A stretch of DNA of 64,000 nucleotides from Moraxella atlantae NBRC 14588 (GTDB lineage: Bacteria; Pseudomonadota; Gammaproteobacteria; Pseudomonadales; Moraxellaceae), in assembly GCF_001591265.1 (NCBI RefSeq), contig NZ_BCUL01000005.1, positions 1 through 64,000 of the forward strand. Direction: 5' to 3'. The notes beneath the pieces are model-generated. The model searched no databases and was not told where the DNA came from. It saw only the letters and a list, made by a program, of their open reading frames with translations. How positions within the stretch are numbered: position 1 is the stretch's first letter; every line of letters begins with the position of its first letter. This document shows, in pieces, positions 24,616 through 34,600 of the stretch. The translations under genes were made by a program, and so were the position numbers.

Positions 24616-25405
24616 AACCCGTTATCCGCCGAATGCTGCCATCTGTGGTGTGGCGTTCGGCAAATTCAAACCCCATTGATGACAGCGTCAAAATATTACT
24701 AACACGCGTGCCATAGGCATCACCCAAGACTGCCGTCGCCCGTGCTTTTGGAATAAAAATAGAAGACAACGCCGCTTCGATGACAGGCTTTACGCCCGTT
24801 TTGGGTAAATCATCGCATGGTGCGCATACGTCATCGTGCAACACCGCCCACGCCGCATCTTGCCAGTTTTGCTGCTCGGCAATCAGCGGTAGCACCTCTT
24901 GGCGCACCCGTCCGCGCAAGCGTTCACATTTAAACCACGGCGCGTTGGGCTGACCATTGGACAGCACATACAACCCTGCAGGCAATACCTCAATGCCATA
25001 GCCGCGATTGTTGAGCATCACAGCTTGCTTGCGCGTCCCAAGTACCAAATTAAACCCGTCATAATCTGCCAATACCAGACCGCGTGCAAACGCCAGTGGC
25101 GATAGCGTACTGTGCAAAAACTCGGTCACCAGTTGCCCGCGTGAGGTCGGATTGGGCGGTGTCGTCTGCGCTGCGTCACGAAAATTGAGCACAATCGCCC
25201 AACGCGTGTCAGTCTGCCCAGATGATTGGGTGACTTGACGCACACCGAGCCATGTCCCACCCGAGCGCAAATCTTGCCCTGCCACCGTACCCGAGCGCCA
25301 ATGCTGCAAGGCGGCTGTCGGGCGCGCAAACAACTCATCGCGATTGGACAGCAGCACCAGTGGTTTATCAGCAAACAGTTGCCAAGCGATAGCAGCAATA
25401 CACAT
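24614..25405 (-). CDS. NRDE family protein (TANGO2-like)
   Basis: 263 residues opening with MCIAAIAWQL and the diagnostic SNRDELFARPT motif (about 20-30); WRSGTVAGQDLRSGGTWLG and LSNGQPNAPWFKCERLR also fit NRDE/TANGO2 proteins. The N-terminal MC suggests an Ntn-hydrolase-like arrangement with Cys2, though no reaction has been established that I can cite. It faces trpG and lies 31 bp after hemL on the same strand, so it may be co-transcribed with hemL. Confidence 0.85.
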   Translation of the reverse strand: MCIAAIAWQLFADKPLVLLSNRDELFARPTAALQHWRSGTVAGQDLRSGGTWLGVRQVTQSSGQTDTRWAIVLNFRDAAQTTPPNPTSRGQLVTEFLHSTLSPLAFARGLVLADYDGFNLVLGTRKQAVMLNNRGYGIEVLPAGLYVLSNGQPNAPWFKCERLRGRVRQEVLPLIAEQQNWQDAAWAVLHDDVCAPCDDLPKTGVKPVIEAALSSIFIPKARATAVLGDAYGTRVSNILTLSSMGFEFAERHTTDGSIRRITG

Positions 25406-25436
25406 AGCTTACTAAAAATCGGCGTTGCCAAACCGT

Positions 25437-26753
25437 CTAGGCATTGTCCAACGTTGCAAACACTTGCTCTGCCGCATCCAGTGTTGCGTCCAAATCCGCT
25501 TGGCTATGCGCCATGCTCATAAACGCGGTCTCAAACGCCGAGGGCGCAAGATACACCCCGCGCGCTAACATGCCGTGGAAAAAGTCGGCAAACATCGCGG
25601 CATTACAGGCAGTAACTTCATTGAAGTTTTGCGGCAAATCGCTGTCTTGGCTTGGCGTAAAGAACATGCCAAACATACCGCCAACATAGGTGGTCGCAAA
25701 TGGTAGGTTTGCTGCGTCTGCACGCGCTTGCAGACCTTGTGTCAAATAGCGCGTTTTTTCGGTCAAGGTGTCATAAAACCCGTCTTGGCACAGTAAATCA
25801 AACATCGCAAGCCCTGCACGCATTGCCAACGGATTGCCCGATAACGTGCCTGCTTGATACACCCCACCCAATGGCGCAATATAGCGCATGATATCCGCAC
25901 GTCCACCAAACGCCCCAACAGGCAAGCCTGCGCCGATGATTTTGCCAAACGTCGTCAAATCAGGTGTGATACCAAAATGCGCCTGTGCCCCACCCAGCGC
26001 AACGCGAAAGCCCGTCATCACTTCATCAAAAATCAGTACCGCGCCGTATTGGTCACAGCAGTCGCGCAAGGTCTGCAAAAACTCACGTCGCGGCACAACC
26101 ATGTTCATGTTGCCTGCGACAGGCTCGACAATCACGCCTGCGATTTTATCACCCCATTTGGCAAACGCATCACGCACCGCTTGTGGATCATTGTATGGCA
26201 AGGTCAAGGTGTATTTTGCCACATCAGCAGGCACACCCAACGACGTGGGCACGCCGATATCAAGCATCCCCGAACCTGCTTTGACCAGCAAGCTATCGCT
26301 GTGCCCGTGATAGCAGCCCTCAAACTTGACAATCACATCACGCCCCGTAAAGCCGCGCGCCAACCGTATCGCCGACATCGTTGATTCGGTGCCAGAATTG
26401 GTCATGCGAATCATCTCAACGCTGGGCACAAGCTTGCAAATCTTATCGGCAATCGTGGTTTCAAACGGGGTTGGCGTGCCAAAGCTCAAGCCATCATCCG
26501 CCGCACGTTTGACCGCGTCGATGATATGCGGATGGGCATGTCCCAAAATCATCGGCCCCCATGAGCCAACATAATCGATGTAGGCATTGTCTTCGGTGTC
26601 GTACAGCTTGCTACCTGCCGCACGTTTGACAAACACAGGCGTACCGCCCACACCTGCAAACGCGCGTACGGGTGAATTGACCCCGCCAGGGATATGCGCT
26701 TTGGCTTGTTTAAACAGCAGTTGATTGGTGGTTGGTTGGTTGGTTGTTGTCAT
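25437..26753 (-). CDS. hemL: Glutamate-1-semialdehyde 2,1-aminomutase HemL
   Basis: PLP enzyme that makes 5-aminolevulinate, the C5-pathway precursor of heme. The 438 residues have [12 protein letters not shown] (21-32), [15 protein letters not shown] (119-133), [10 protein letters not shown] (241-250) and the PLP lysine Lys271 in [13 protein letters not shown]. The N-terminus repeats TTNQ. Full length for the family (about 427-430). Confidence 0.96.
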   Translation of the reverse strand: MTTTNQPTTNQLLFKQAKAHIPGGVNSPVRAFAGVGGTPVFVKRAAGSKLYDTEDNAYIDYVGSWGPMILGHAHPHIIDAVKRAADDGLSFGTPTPFETTIADKICKLVPSVEMIRMTNSGTESTMSAIRLARGFTGRDVIVKFEGCYHGHSDSLLVKAGSGMLDIGVPTSLGVPADVAKYTLTLPYNDPQAVRDAFAKWGDKIAGVIVEPVAGNMNMVVPRREFLQTLRDCCDQYGAVLIFDEVMTGFRVALGGAQAHFGITPDLTTFGKIIGAGLPVGAFGGRADIMRYIAPLGGVYQAGTLSGNPLAMRAGLAMFDLLCQDGFYDTLTEKTRYLTQGLQARADAANLPFATTYVGGMFGMFFTPSQDSDLPQNFNEVTACNAAMFADFFHGMLARGVYLAPSAFETAFMSMAHSQADLDATLDAAEQVFATLDNA

Positions 26754-26848
26754 GGTGTACTCACTTTTTACGTTAAAAAATTCATGGGTTATTGGTTAAA
26801 ATTTTTACCAGTCGTGGCGCTGTTTACGGTTATTTAGATCACAAACCA

Positions 26849-27316
26849 CTAATGCGCCAGCGTCTTTAATTGTCGCCACGTATCGGTATCGACTTGGTCT
26901 TGCCAAATTTGCACAGTTAAAAATTTGCCAAACGGCTCAAATAACCAAAACCGCAGCAGCAAGACCGCGCCGATATCCTCTACCGCCGTCAGTTTGGCTT
27001 GCCACACATCATGCGTCTGCCCAAACGGCACGCGGATATAACCTTGCGCCACTTGTAGCTGCCAGTCCCAAACGGCCAAGCCATTCGCCCCATCAGAAGC
27101 GTTGCTATCGACCGTACTACTAAGTGCCAACAAATGCGGCTGCCACAACTGCCCAACCCATAAACACGCCCATAGCAGCGCCGTGATAGCCAGCTGATAT
27201 GCCTGCCCAATCGGCAGCGCAAGCGTTAGCAACGTTAGCCCCACCGCTGCCCCTAGCCACCACAGCAGACGCAGCCGACTGCCCGACAGCACGCTATCAA
27301 TGGCAATAAATGGCAT
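26849..27316 (-). CDS. YgfX-like small membrane protein
   Basis: 155 residues with two hydrophobic segments (about 15-35 and 40-55) and a C-terminal soluble part, LLLRFWLFEPFGKFLTVQIWQDQVDT, ending WRQLKTLAH. This layout (two helices, then a short domain ending in R-x-L-x-x-L) fits YgfX/CptA, which is usually encoded beside SdhE/CptB. The sdhE gene lies 20 bp upstream on the same strand, which supports the call. CptA has been described as inhibiting division proteins when overproduced in E. coli; nothing in this sequence tests that. Confidence 0.65.
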   Translation of the reverse strand: MPFIAIDSVLSGSRLRLLWWLGAAVGLTLLTLALPIGQAYQLAITALLWACLWVGQLWQPHLLALSSTVDSNASDGANGLAVWDWQLQVAQGYIRVPFGQTHDVWQAKLTAVEDIGAVLLLRFWLFEPFGKFLTVQIWQDQVDTDTWRQLKTLAH

Positions 27317-27336
27317 AATCGTTCATCGACACAGCT

Positions 27337-27618
27337 CTAACCGTGGCTATCAGCAGATGCTGCCACACGCTTGATTTTGGCAATCAACGCAGCCCATTCG
27401 GCGTTGGGTGGCGCAGCATCATACAAAAACCAATCCAACAAATCAGGATCTTCTTGCGCGATCAATTCACCAAACAGTGCTTGTTCTGCCGCGTCCGCCG
27501 CCAAATACGCGTGCTTGACATAGGGCGAAAAATAAAAATCCAACTCTTTGAGCCCACGCCGCGCACGATAAATAGTTTTGCGCTGCTCCAACGTCAGCGT
27601 GTCGTTAGTATTTGCCAT
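27337..27618 (-). CDS. sdhE: FAD assembly factor SdhE
   Basis: Small factor that promotes covalent attachment of FAD to the succinate dehydrogenase flavoprotein. The 93 residues contain RARRGLKELDFYFSPY, with the essential RGxxE, and FGELIAQEDPDLLDWFL, both hallmarks of the family. The ATG at 27618 has AGGGGAG upstream; a start at 27660 would overlap folP. It is 32 bp downstream of folP and directly upstream of the YgfX-like gene. Confidence 0.92.
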   Translation of the reverse strand: MANTNDTLTLEQRKTIYRARRGLKELDFYFSPYVKHAYLAADAAEQALFGELIAQEDPDLLDWFLYDAAPPNAEWAALIAKIKRVAASADSHG

Positions 27619-27650
27619 GGGATTTGCTCCCCTATCCACGTTTGTATGAT

Positions 27651-28538
27651 TCATTGCCACGATTTGCCCTCATCGATCATCGCCTGCCACATCGCCAGAC
27701 CTGCTTTGGTGGTGGCAACATCATGCGCACGCACGATACACGCGCCTTGCTGCACTGCCAACAACGCCGCCACCATGCTCACCACATCGCGCGCATCAAC
27801 CGCCGATGGCAACCCTGTACGGCTTAGCACCTCACCCATCACACGCTTACGCGAAATCGCCACCATCACAGGCAAGTTAAACGTATGCAGCCGAGCAAAT
27901 GCATTGAGCAACGCCAAGTTATCTTTGGCATGTTTGGCAAAACCAAAGCCAGGGTCAAGAACGATATTTTGCCGCGCAACACCACCTGCCAGCGCCGCAT
28001 CAATGCGCTGTTGTAGCTCATTGATGACATCGTTGGCTATGTCATCATAGTGCGCCAACTGATTCATGGTTTTGGGCTCGCCGCGCATGTGCATCAAAAT
28101 TACAGGAATGGCTAATTGCGCTGCGGTTTGGATGGCATTGGGGCGTTTTAAAGCGCGCACATCGTTCCAAATACTAGCACCTGCTTCGGCTGCCGCGCGC
28201 ATGACAACGGGACTGCTGGTATCTACCGATAGCCACACCGCCTCACCAAAGCGTGCACGAATACCTGCCACCACGGGGACAACTCGCGCCAGCTCATCCT
28301 CTTCGCTCACGGGCACGGCATCGGGGCGTGTCGATTCGCCGCCGATATCAATAATAGCTGCACCGTCATTTAGCATCTGCTCGGTGTGGCGCAATGCTGC
28401 ATCAAGGCGGTTGTATTTGCCACCGTCTGAAAATGAATCAGGCGTGACATTCAAAATCCCCATGATTTGCGGCGTGGATAAATCCAACTGCTGATTGCGA
28501 TAGCGCAAAACAAATGGCGGCAAGTCATGAAGCTGCAT
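27651..28538 (-). CDS. folP: Dihydropteroate synthase FolP
   Basis: Joins p-aminobenzoate to dihydropterin pyrophosphate in folate synthesis; the target of sulfonamides. MGILNVTPDSFSDGG, IDIGGESTRPDA, LDPGFGFAKHAKDN and the C-terminal RAHDVATT motif are all present. The ATG at 28538 has GGGATT upstream; a TTG four codons earlier is less likely. About 295 residues. It follows ftsH as in E. coli, but a strong hairpin separates them. Confidence 0.95.
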   Translation of the reverse strand: MQLHDLPPFVLRYRNQQLDLSTPQIMGILNVTPDSFSDGGKYNRLDAALRHTEQMLNDGAAIIDIGGESTRPDAVPVSEEDELARVVPVVAGIRARFGEAVWLSVDTSSPVVMRAAAEAGASIWNDVRALKRPNAIQTAAQLAIPVILMHMRGEPKTMNQLAHYDDIANDVINELQQRIDAALAGGVARQNIVLDPGFGFAKHAKDNLALLNAFARLHTFNLPVMVAISRKRVMGEVLSRTGLPSAVDARDVVSMVAALLAVQQGACIVRAHDVATTKAGLAMWQAMIDEGKSWQ

Positions 28539-28604
28539 AAATAATCCCAAATTTTGTCTTTTACCTACTAAACCTTGTCTAGGCTATTGTATGCTAAAAA
28601 CCAA

Positions 28605-28629
28605 AAAACCGCCAACGTCTGGCGGTTTT
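28605..28629. terminator. Hairpin between ftsH and folP
   Basis: AAAACCGCCA and TGGCGGTTTT form a perfect 10-bp stem around ACGTC, flanked by A- and T-runs, 20 bp after the ftsH stop. It should terminate or attenuate ftsH transcription before folP. Confidence 0.85.
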
Positions 28630-28649
28630 CGATAAAGTTATTGAATGAA

Positions 28650-30560
28650 TCACATTGCAGGCAAGGGCGGCGGTGTTAATGCCGAACCACCTGTTGGCGG
28701 ATTGGTTGGTTTATCAATGCTGATTCTGCTAGGCTCTTGATAAACCTTAGGCTCACGCGGTGGAATACCTGCCATAATGTCTTGCAATTGATCGCGGTCG
28801 ATGGTTTCCCATTTGAGCAATGCCTCGACCATCGCGTGCATTTTGTCGGCATTGCCTTCAATCAACGCGCGTGCAATATCATATTGCTCTTCTAGTATTC
28901 GGCGTACTTCTTCATCAACTTTTTGCTGAGTTGCCTCTGAAATCGTCCGACTGCTGCCGCCAAAATAGCCACCGTTGTCATCGTCTTCATAAACCATGAT
29001 GCCTAAAGCTTCTGACATGCCGTATTTGGTCACCATCGCACGCGCCATTTTGGTCGCCCGTTCAAAGTCATTAGACGCACCTGTGGATTGCTGATTGATG
29101 AACACCTCTTCGGCAATACGTCCACCAAACAAAATCGCAATGTCATTGAGCATCTTAGACTTATACATGCTGGTTTGGTCGTGCTCAGGTAGCTGCCACG
29201 TCACACCCAACGCCCAGCCACGCGGCATGATGGTGACTTTATGCACAGGGTCAGTACCAGGCAATAGCTCCGCCACCAACGCGTGTCCTGCTTCATGGTA
29301 AGCGGTTGCACGGCGTTCTTCTTCACGCAGCACCATAGACTTACGCTCAGGTCCCATGAATAGCTTATCTTTGGCTTCTTCAAAGTCATTCATATCAACA
29401 CTGGTTTTGTTGTGCCGTGCAGCAAACAACGCCGCTTCATTGACCAAGTTTGCCAATTGCGCACCGCTAAAACCCGGCGTACCACGTGCCAAAGAACGGA
29501 TATCCACACCGATGGTTGAAGGCAGTTTTTTTAGGTGTACACGCAAAATCTGCTCACGGCCTTTGATATCAGGCAAACCAACTTGAACTTGGCGGTCAAA
29601 ACGTCCAGGACGCAGCAAGGCTTTGTCCAACACATCGACACGGTTGGTCGCAGCAATTACAATCACACCGTCATTGCCTTCAAAACCATCCATCTCAACC
29701 AACAACTGGTTTAGGGTCTGTTCACGCTCATCATGACCGCCGCCCATGCCTGCACCACGATGACGACCGACCGCGTCGATCTCATCAATGAAAATAATAC
29801 ACGGTGAGTTTTTCTTGGCCTGCTCAAACATATCACGCACACGCGACGCACCCACACCGACAAACATCTCAACAAAATCAGAACCTGAAATAGAGAAAAA
29901 CGGCACTTTCGCCTCGCCTGCAATCGCTTTTGCCAACAAGGTTTTACCAGTACCTGGTGGGCCTACCATCAAAACACCACGCGGAATAGTCGCGCCCAAC
30001 TTGGTGAATTTTTCGGGATCACGCAAGAAATCGACAATCTCGGTCACCTCTTGCTTGGCTTCATCACAGCCTGCCACATCATCAAAAGTCACTTTGACTT
30101 GGTCTTCGGTCAGCATTTTGGCTTTAGATTTACCAAAGCTCATCGGGCCCATACCGCGCCCACCGCCTGAGCCACCGCCCTGCATATTGCGCATAATGAA
30201 CAAAAACAGCCCGATAATCAGCAGCACAGGGAAACTTGCGATCAATAACTGCATCAGTAAGCCTTGACGCTCAGGTGCGGTACCCTGCACCTCAACATTG
30301 TGCTTCATCAGCTTGGGCATCAGCTCATTGTCCTGAATCATCGGGCGCACAGTCTCAAAGGTTGAGCCGTTTTTCTTTTCGCCGACAATTTGCTCGCCGT
30401 CAATCTTCACGCTTTTGATTTGGTCGCTATTGACCGCGCTGACAAACTGTGAGTAATTGAGCTTATCGGGCTGATTGCGGGTGTCAAAGTTGCTGAACAC
30501 AACCACCAACACACCAATCACGACCAGCCACAATAAGGTATTTTTTACCATGTCGCTCAC
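28650..30560 (-). CDS. ftsH: ATP-dependent zinc metalloprotease FtsH
   Basis: Membrane-bound AAA+ protease that removes misfolded membrane proteins and regulates LpxC. Two N-terminal membrane helices flank a periplasmic domain; the AAA module has [21 protein letters not shown] and the [20 protein letters not shown] arginine-finger region; the protease has zinc motif HEAGH. The GTG at 30560 gives [12 protein letters not shown], matching the E. coli N-terminus; ATG 30551 is three codons later. The C-terminal tail is Pro/Thr-rich. Order rlmE-ftsH-folP is conserved with E. coli. Confidence 0.96.
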   Translation of the reverse strand: MSDMVKNTLLWLVVIGVLVVVFSNFDTRNQPDKLNYSQFVSAVNSDQIKSVKIDGEQIVGEKKNGSTFETVRPMIQDNELMPKLMKHNVEVQGTAPERQGLLMQLLIASFPVLLIIGLFLFIMRNMQGGGSGGGRGMGPMSFGKSKAKMLTEDQVKVTFDDVAGCDEAKQEVTEIVDFLRDPEKFTKLGATIPRGVLMVGPPGTGKTLLAKAIAGEAKVPFFSISGSDFVEMFVGVGASRVRDMFEQAKKNSPCIIFIDEIDAVGRHRGAGMGGGHDEREQTLNQLLVEMDGFEGNDGVIVIAATNRVDVLDKALLRPGRFDRQVQVGLPDIKGREQILRVHLKKLPSTIGVDIRSLARGTPGFSGAQLANLVNEAALFAARHNKTSVDMNDFEEAKDKLFMGPERKSMVLREEERRATAYHEAGHALVAELLPGTDPVHKVTIMPRGWALGVTWQLPEHDQTSMYKSKMLNDIAILFGGRIAEEVFINQQSTGASNDFERATKMARAMVTKYGMSEALGIMVYEDDDNGGYFGGSSRTISEATQQKVDEEVRRILEEQYDIARALIEGNADKMHAMVEALLKWETIDRDQLQDIMAGIPPREPKVYQEPSRISIDKPTNPPTGGSALTPPPLPAM

Positions 30561-30921
30561 GTTGTGTTTCCGTCCTTTTGGTAGTGGCAAAGACTTGCAC
30601 CGTTTGACAAAAATAATTGGGCAAAAGTCTTGCATTTAATTGCTTAATATAGCACGATTTTGGGGCAACAAGGCGAGAATCAAGCCAAAAAACTGTTATT
30701 TTGTTTAATAAAAACCTTGCTTGTTTTTATAGCCCATTCCATTGGTATTTTTTAACAAATTTTAGAAATTAACGCTATTTTAGCTCGATTTTATTTAATA
30801 TATAAATATTATTATTTTAAATAATTTAAAAATAAGTACATTAAAATACTGCAATACTACAACACCATCACAGCGTCACGTATACGAAGCCACTTGGCTA
30901 AAAAGTCATTTGGCTAAAAAG
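30561..30921. other. AT-rich intergenic region between rlmE and ftsH
   Basis: 361 bp with no gene, including a tract that is nearly all A and T around 30789-30845. It probably holds an ftsH promoter; heat-shock boxes could not be assigned. No hairpin with a T-run was found directly after rlmE. Confidence 0.5.
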
Positions 30922-31554
30922 TCATTTAGTCGCCAACCAATACATTTCTTTAGAGCGCGCGCGCGAGGCGGCAGGTTTGATACTGCGTAATTTGCTAAAC
31001 TGCCCTTGCATGGTTTTACGCAACTCATCTGAGCCTTCTCCTTGAAACACTTTCATAATCAGCGTACCGCCATCGGTCAGCGTCTGCAAGGCAAAATCCA
31101 CCGCCAACTCACACAGATACATCATGCGCGGCTGATCCACAGCGGCAAAACCTGACGTGTTGGGTGCCATATCAGACAGCACCACGTCAACAGGACGACC
31201 TGCCACCGCTGCCATGATGTTGTCAAACACATCTTGCTCACGAAAATCTCCTTGGATAAAGGTAACATTATCCAAATAATCCATCGGCAAAATATCTGAC
31301 GCAATCAGCGTGCCGTTGTCGCCAACCAGCTTTGCCGCCACCTGTGACCAACTACCTGGCGCTGAACCCAAGTCTACTACGGTCATCCCTGGGCGGATCA
31401 GCTTTAGCTTGTCATTGATTTCTAACAGCTTGTAAGCCGCGCGCGCACGATAGCCGTCTTTTTGCGCAAGCTTGACGTAATGGTCATCCAAATGCTCTTG
31501 CATCCATGCGCGGCTACTTTTGGATAGTTTTTTGTTGGTGATTCGGGTTGCCAT
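30922..31554 (-). CDS. rlmE: 23S rRNA 2'-O-uridine methyltransferase RlmE
   Basis: Methylates the 2'-OH of U2552 in the ribosomal A loop. The 210-residue protein from ATG 31554 has SAM motif [13 protein letters not shown] and the K-D-K-E catalytic set: Lys in AAYKLLEI, Asp in LSDMAPN, Lys in LIMKVFQG and Glu in SKEMYW. Length matches E. coli RlmE (209); longer upstream starts add unrelated sequence. It is divergent from yhbY and upstream of ftsH, the same arrangement as in E. coli. Confidence 0.95.
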   Translation of the reverse strand: MATRITNKKLSKSSRAWMQEHLDDHYVKLAQKDGYRARAAYKLLEINDKLKLIRPGMTVVDLGSAPGSWSQVAAKLVGDNGTLIASDILPMDYLDNVTFIQGDFREQDVFDNIMAAVAGRPVDVVLSDMAPNTSGFAAVDQPRMMYLCELAVDFALQTLTDGGTLIMKVFQGEGSDELRKTMQGQFSKLRSIKPAASRARSKEMYWLATK

Positions 31555-31712
31555 AACAGTTTTTTGGTAAAAGATGAAATGAAAATCATGCAAAGGTTTA
31601 CGCAAGTTTTTAGACATTGTAGCACAATTTAGCAATAGGCTGATCAATGTCTTGCCAACGCTTTGCCGCAAACATGCTATAATCTTTGGTTTAACCAATT
31701 TTAGGTAATTAA

Positions 31713-32075
31713 ATGGCAGCCAACATGACCAACCAAACCGTATCCAAACCGCGCGTTAAGCTCACTGACCCCTTGACCAACGAGCAACGCAAATCGCTCA
31801 AAGGTATTGCCCACCAGCTATCGCCGATTGTAACAATTGGGGCGCAAGGCGTGAGTGATCGTGTACTTGAAGAAATCGGGCGCGCGCTTGATGACCACGA
31901 GCTCATCAAAATCAAAATTCCTGCAGGTAGTAAAGAACAACGCGACGCGGTGGCGCAAGCTGTGGTTGAAGCAACGCAAGCAACGTTGATTAGCAGCATT
32001 GGGCGTGTGTGCGTGCTGCTGCGCCAAAACCCAGAGGCGAACCCCAAATTGTCAAATTTGGTGCGATTTGATTAG
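31713..32075 (+). CDS. yhbY: Ribosome-associated RNA-binding protein YhbY (CRM domain)
   Basis: 120-residue CRM-domain protein associated with large ribosomal subunit precursors. [39 protein letters not shown] and LIKIKIPAG carry the fold and the GxxG-type RNA loop; the family's usual GxxG appears as GAQG. Longer than E. coli YhbY (97) by an N-terminal extension; an ATG at 31725 would shorten it. It is divergent from rlmE. The next gene overlaps its stop. Confidence 0.93.
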   Translation: MAANMTNQTVSKPRVKLTDPLTNEQRKSLKGIAHQLSPIVTIGAQGVSDRVLEEIGRALDDHELIKIKIPAGSKEQRDAVAQAVVEATQATLISSIGRVCVLLRQNPEANPKLSNLVRFD

Positions 32076-32829
32076 TCCGACTGCCCATATTTTAGCCAGC
32101 GTCTGCCAGCACGCGCATGACGCGGTATTTGGCAACGCGGATTTGGTTGTACCGCTGCATGCGTTTGCTGACACGCCAGCCCAAAGTGATCTTGCGCCAA
32201 TTTGGGCAGCGATTACCATTGTGCCGACTGGCGATCATCTGCCCGATGCCACGCTGTTGGGTATCAGCTACTTTATACCGCGTTTTGACTGGTTAGTGCC
32301 TGCGCGTTGGCAGGCATCTGCCACTTACCCTGTGACAGCTTTTCAACCGCTACCACGTGTACCCGATGAATGTTTGTGGCAAGCTAATTGTTTGGAATGT
32401 TTTTTTGCTTGGGCAGAGGACAGCCGTTATGTTGAAATCAATATCAGCGCGGACGCAAACAATGCACGATTTAACGCTTATCAATTTACAGATTACCGCA
32501 CCCCAAATACACTACCGCCACTGACCACACAGCAGTTTGTGGTGCAATCCATCGCGGCTGATTCAATAGATAAACAATTTAAAAAAGATAAACAATTTAA
32601 AAAAGATAAACAGTTCGCCGATTTTTATGTTCGGCATGTGGCGGTGTGTTTAGCTGATGGCGCGCAGCAGATCACAGCTTTTGTGCCCAAACTGATTCAG
32701 CCTTGTGCCATTTTATACCGCAAGACAGATAAACAAGCGGATCAAGCCGACCATGCGGTATTTTTTGCCCCACAACACGCCACCCCGCCTGATTTTCACC
32801 ACCAACCAGTTTGGCAAATCTTGCCTTGA
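32068..32829 (+). CDS. DOMON-like domain protein
   Basis: About 253 residues. The C-terminal half shows DECLWQANCLECFFAW, then YVEINISADANNARFNAYQFTDYR, which matches the W-x-x-x-C-x-E-x-F and Y-x-E-x-N-x-S patterns of DOMON-like proteins (sugar- or heme-binding fold in relatives; role here unknown). No ATG lies before the conserved part. TTG 32068, overlapping the yhbY stop by 8 bp, is the most sensible start. It has no signal peptide. An 18-bp tandem repeat adds DKQFKK units. Confidence 0.7.
   Translation: MISPTAHILASVCQHAHDAVFGNADLVVPLHAFADTPAQSDLAPIWAAITIVPTGDHLPDATLLGISYFIPRFDWLVPARWQASATYPVTAFQPLPRVPDECLWQANCLECFFAWAEDSRYVEINISADANNARFNAYQFTDYRTPNTLPPLTTQQFVVQSIAADSIDKQFKKDKQFKKDKQFADFYVRHVAVCLADGAQQITAFVPKLIQPCAILYRKTDKQADQADHAVFFAPQHATPPDFHHQPVWQILP
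32569..32616 (+). repeat. 18-bp in-frame tandem repeat in the DOMON-like gene
   Basis: GATAAACAATTTAAAAAA occurs twice (32569-32586, 32587-32604), then a 12-bp partial third copy with one change. It encodes DKQFKK-DKQFKK-DKQF. Confidence 0.95.
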
Positions 32830-32843
32830 TTTTGATACAAACA

Positions 32844-32876
32844 AAAAAACCGCTATTTAATCAATAGCGGTTTTTT
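32844..32876. terminator. Bidirectional terminator between DOMON-like gene and M23 peptidase gene
   Basis: AAAAAACCGCTATT and AATAGCGGTTTTTT pair perfectly over 14 bp around TAATC. It lies between two convergent genes and works on either strand. Confidence 0.92.
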
Positions 32877-32895
32877 GTGCTAAACGCTTGGCGAA

Positions 32896-33597
32896 TTAAC
32901 GCTCAGGTGCCAATGCCAAATAAGTTTGTGGATTGACCGCTTGTCCGTATTGGCGCACTTCATAATGCAAGTGAGGCCCTGTTGAACGGCCTGAGTTGCC
33001 TGACGCGCCGATGTTTTGATTGACCGCAACGGTATCGCCTTCATTGACATAAATCGCTGACAAGTGCCCGTAGCGTGTTGATAAGCCATTGCCGTGATCG
33101 ATTTCAATATAGCGACCATAACCACTGCCAAAACCTGCATGCGTGACCACTCCGTTACCTGTGGCATAAACTGGCGTGCCAATCGGTGCGGCAAAGTCGA
33201 TGCCCTTGTGCATACTGGTTCTGCCAAACAAATAGCGGTAACCAAAACCTGAGGTTTGCTGCGCCGATGACGCAATCGGGCGTATATTTAGTGAGCTTGG
33301 CGCGCCATAATACGCAGGACGTGCTGCACCACCGATGCTGGCGTTGGTGATGTAGCGCGTTTCGGTATAGACAGGCGTGGTGACAGAAGCCGATGGCAAG
33401 GTTTGTACCAACGTTGCTAATCGGTCTTCGCGTAGCTGCGCTTGGCGGCTAAAGCTTTGAATGGTGTCTGCGATATCGCGCTCACTGGCGATATAAAACT
33501 CTTGCTGTGCTGGGCGGTAGTAAGTTTCTTGGGCGTAGGCGTTTGTCATGCCCACGATTGATGCGAATGCTGATACCACAGTTGCGATACGTTTCAT
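32896..33597 (-). CDS. M23 (LytM-type) metallopeptidase
   Basis: Exported peptidoglycan endopeptidase of 233 residues. A Sec signal runs from 1 to about 22 (ending AYA). The C-terminal domain has the zinc ligands in HKGIDFAAP and the active HLHYEV, with GNSGRSTGPH between. All zinc ligands are present, so it is probably catalytic rather than a LytM-degenerate activator. ATG 33597 has AAGGAT upstream. In Pseudomonas a comparable M23 gene lies with the DUF721 gene between lpxC and secA; here the order is kept but orientations differ. Confidence 0.9.
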   Translation of the reverse strand: MKRIATVVSAFASIVGMTNAYAQETYYRPAQQEFYIASERDIADTIQSFSRQAQLREDRLATLVQTLPSASVTTPVYTETRYITNASIGGAARPAYYGAPSSLNIRPIASSAQQTSGFGYRYLFGRTSMHKGIDFAAPIGTPVYATGNGVVTHAGFGSGYGRYIEIDHGNGLSTRYGHLSAIYVNEGDTVAVNQNIGASGNSGRSTGPHLHYEVRQYGQAVNPQTYLALAPER

Positions 33598-33769
33598 TGA
33601 TTTATCCTTCCAAACCTGTGCGGTGGTCTTTATGTCATCAAAAGTCAAGCCCTAACCGCTGATTTAAAGCGCTATATTTCAATGCACAATTTGCTAAAAT
33701 AACTTGAATAACCCACGCGATTTGCCGACTATTTAATCGCCTTGTTAGATCTGTTTGTTGCCAATACCG

Positions 33770-34252
33770 ATGAAAAAGCCCGTCAATCATCTTGCTTCTT
33801 CCACCGAACAATACGCCCACTATCGCCTGCCGTATCACGCCGAATTGTTGGCTTTAGACAATCTAACCAACCAACTGCGCGCTGCGTGGCAAACTTTATT
33901 GCCCAGTGAAGCCTTGGACGGTGTACGCGTGTATATCGATGATGGTGAACGCTTGGTGATCAGCACGGCAAATCACACGTTGTGCAATCATCTGACCTAC
34001 CATCGGCAGATTTTGCTTGCCGAATTGCACCAGCACTTACCCGAATTAATCAGAATTACAACCTTACAATTTCGGGTCATCACGCTAAAGTCCCTCACCG
34101 CTCAACCAAATTTACAATGTAATCAAAGCGTAAGCAATGTAAATTTGGGTAAGCCCTCGGCGACAACGAGGCAAAATATAACACAGCTTGCCGCGCTTGT
34201 CACCTCAAGTGAGCGTTTACAGCGTTCGCTGCAAAAACTGCTCGATGACTAG
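33770..34252 (+). CDS. DUF721 / DciA-like helicase operator
   Basis: 160 residues with a DUF721 N-terminal domain: LDNLTNQLRAAWQTLLP then VRVYIDDGERLVISTANHTL and LRYHRQ-like LTYHRQILLAEL. In bacteria without DnaC, DciA loads the replicative helicase DnaB. The C-terminal stretch (SSERLQRSLQKLL) is joined by a variable linker. The location next to lpxC and an M23 peptidase gene matches other gammaproteobacteria. ATG 33770 is preferred over TTG 33755. Sequence similarity in this family is low, so confidence is moderate. Confidence 0.7.
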   Translation: MKKPVNHLASSTEQYAHYRLPYHAELLALDNLTNQLRAAWQTLLPSEALDGVRVYIDDGERLVISTANHTLCNHLTYHRQILLAELHQHLPELIRITTLQFRVITLKSLTAQPNLQCNQSVSNVNLGKPSATTRQNITQLAALVTSSERLQRSLQKLLDD

Positions 34253-34600
34253 ACAAATAAGATTTACAATGTAATTTTATGTAATTTTTGTTACTTTATT
34301 TAACTTGGTGGCAGTAATACTTTTTGGGCACAAAGCTAAAGACTCAGCCAACAAATGTTGATTGTATAGTTTGGTGTATCTCGTTAAAGATATCTTTTTT
34401 CCCAAGGTAGTTACTACCAGTCGTTTGGCGCACACGCTAATGGTTATTATTTTTTTTAGGCATATAACCAAAAATTATCAATAAAATATTGTCTCTTAAG
34501 TTTCATATAAGAATAACGCTAAAATGTTACACAATCTGCAAGTTTTTTACATAATGTTAAATTTATACTTCGAATAGCATAAGAAAAACTAACCAATAAG
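34253..34600. other. AT-rich intergenic region between dciA-like gene and lpxC
   Basis: 348 bp between convergent genes. TTTACAATGTAAT at 34262-34274 repeats a word found inside the dciA-like gene near 34110. I see no gene, RNA or convincing terminator. Confidence 0.5.

Noticed and set aside
25854-26384. 176-codon frame antisense to hemL
   Set aside because: Shadow of a certain gene; Arg/His/Cys-rich with no domain and no ribosome site.
30789-30845. Very AT-rich tract considered as a replication or plasmid origin
   Set aside because: No DnaA boxes, iterons or replication genes nearby; an upstream region of ftsH explains it well enough.
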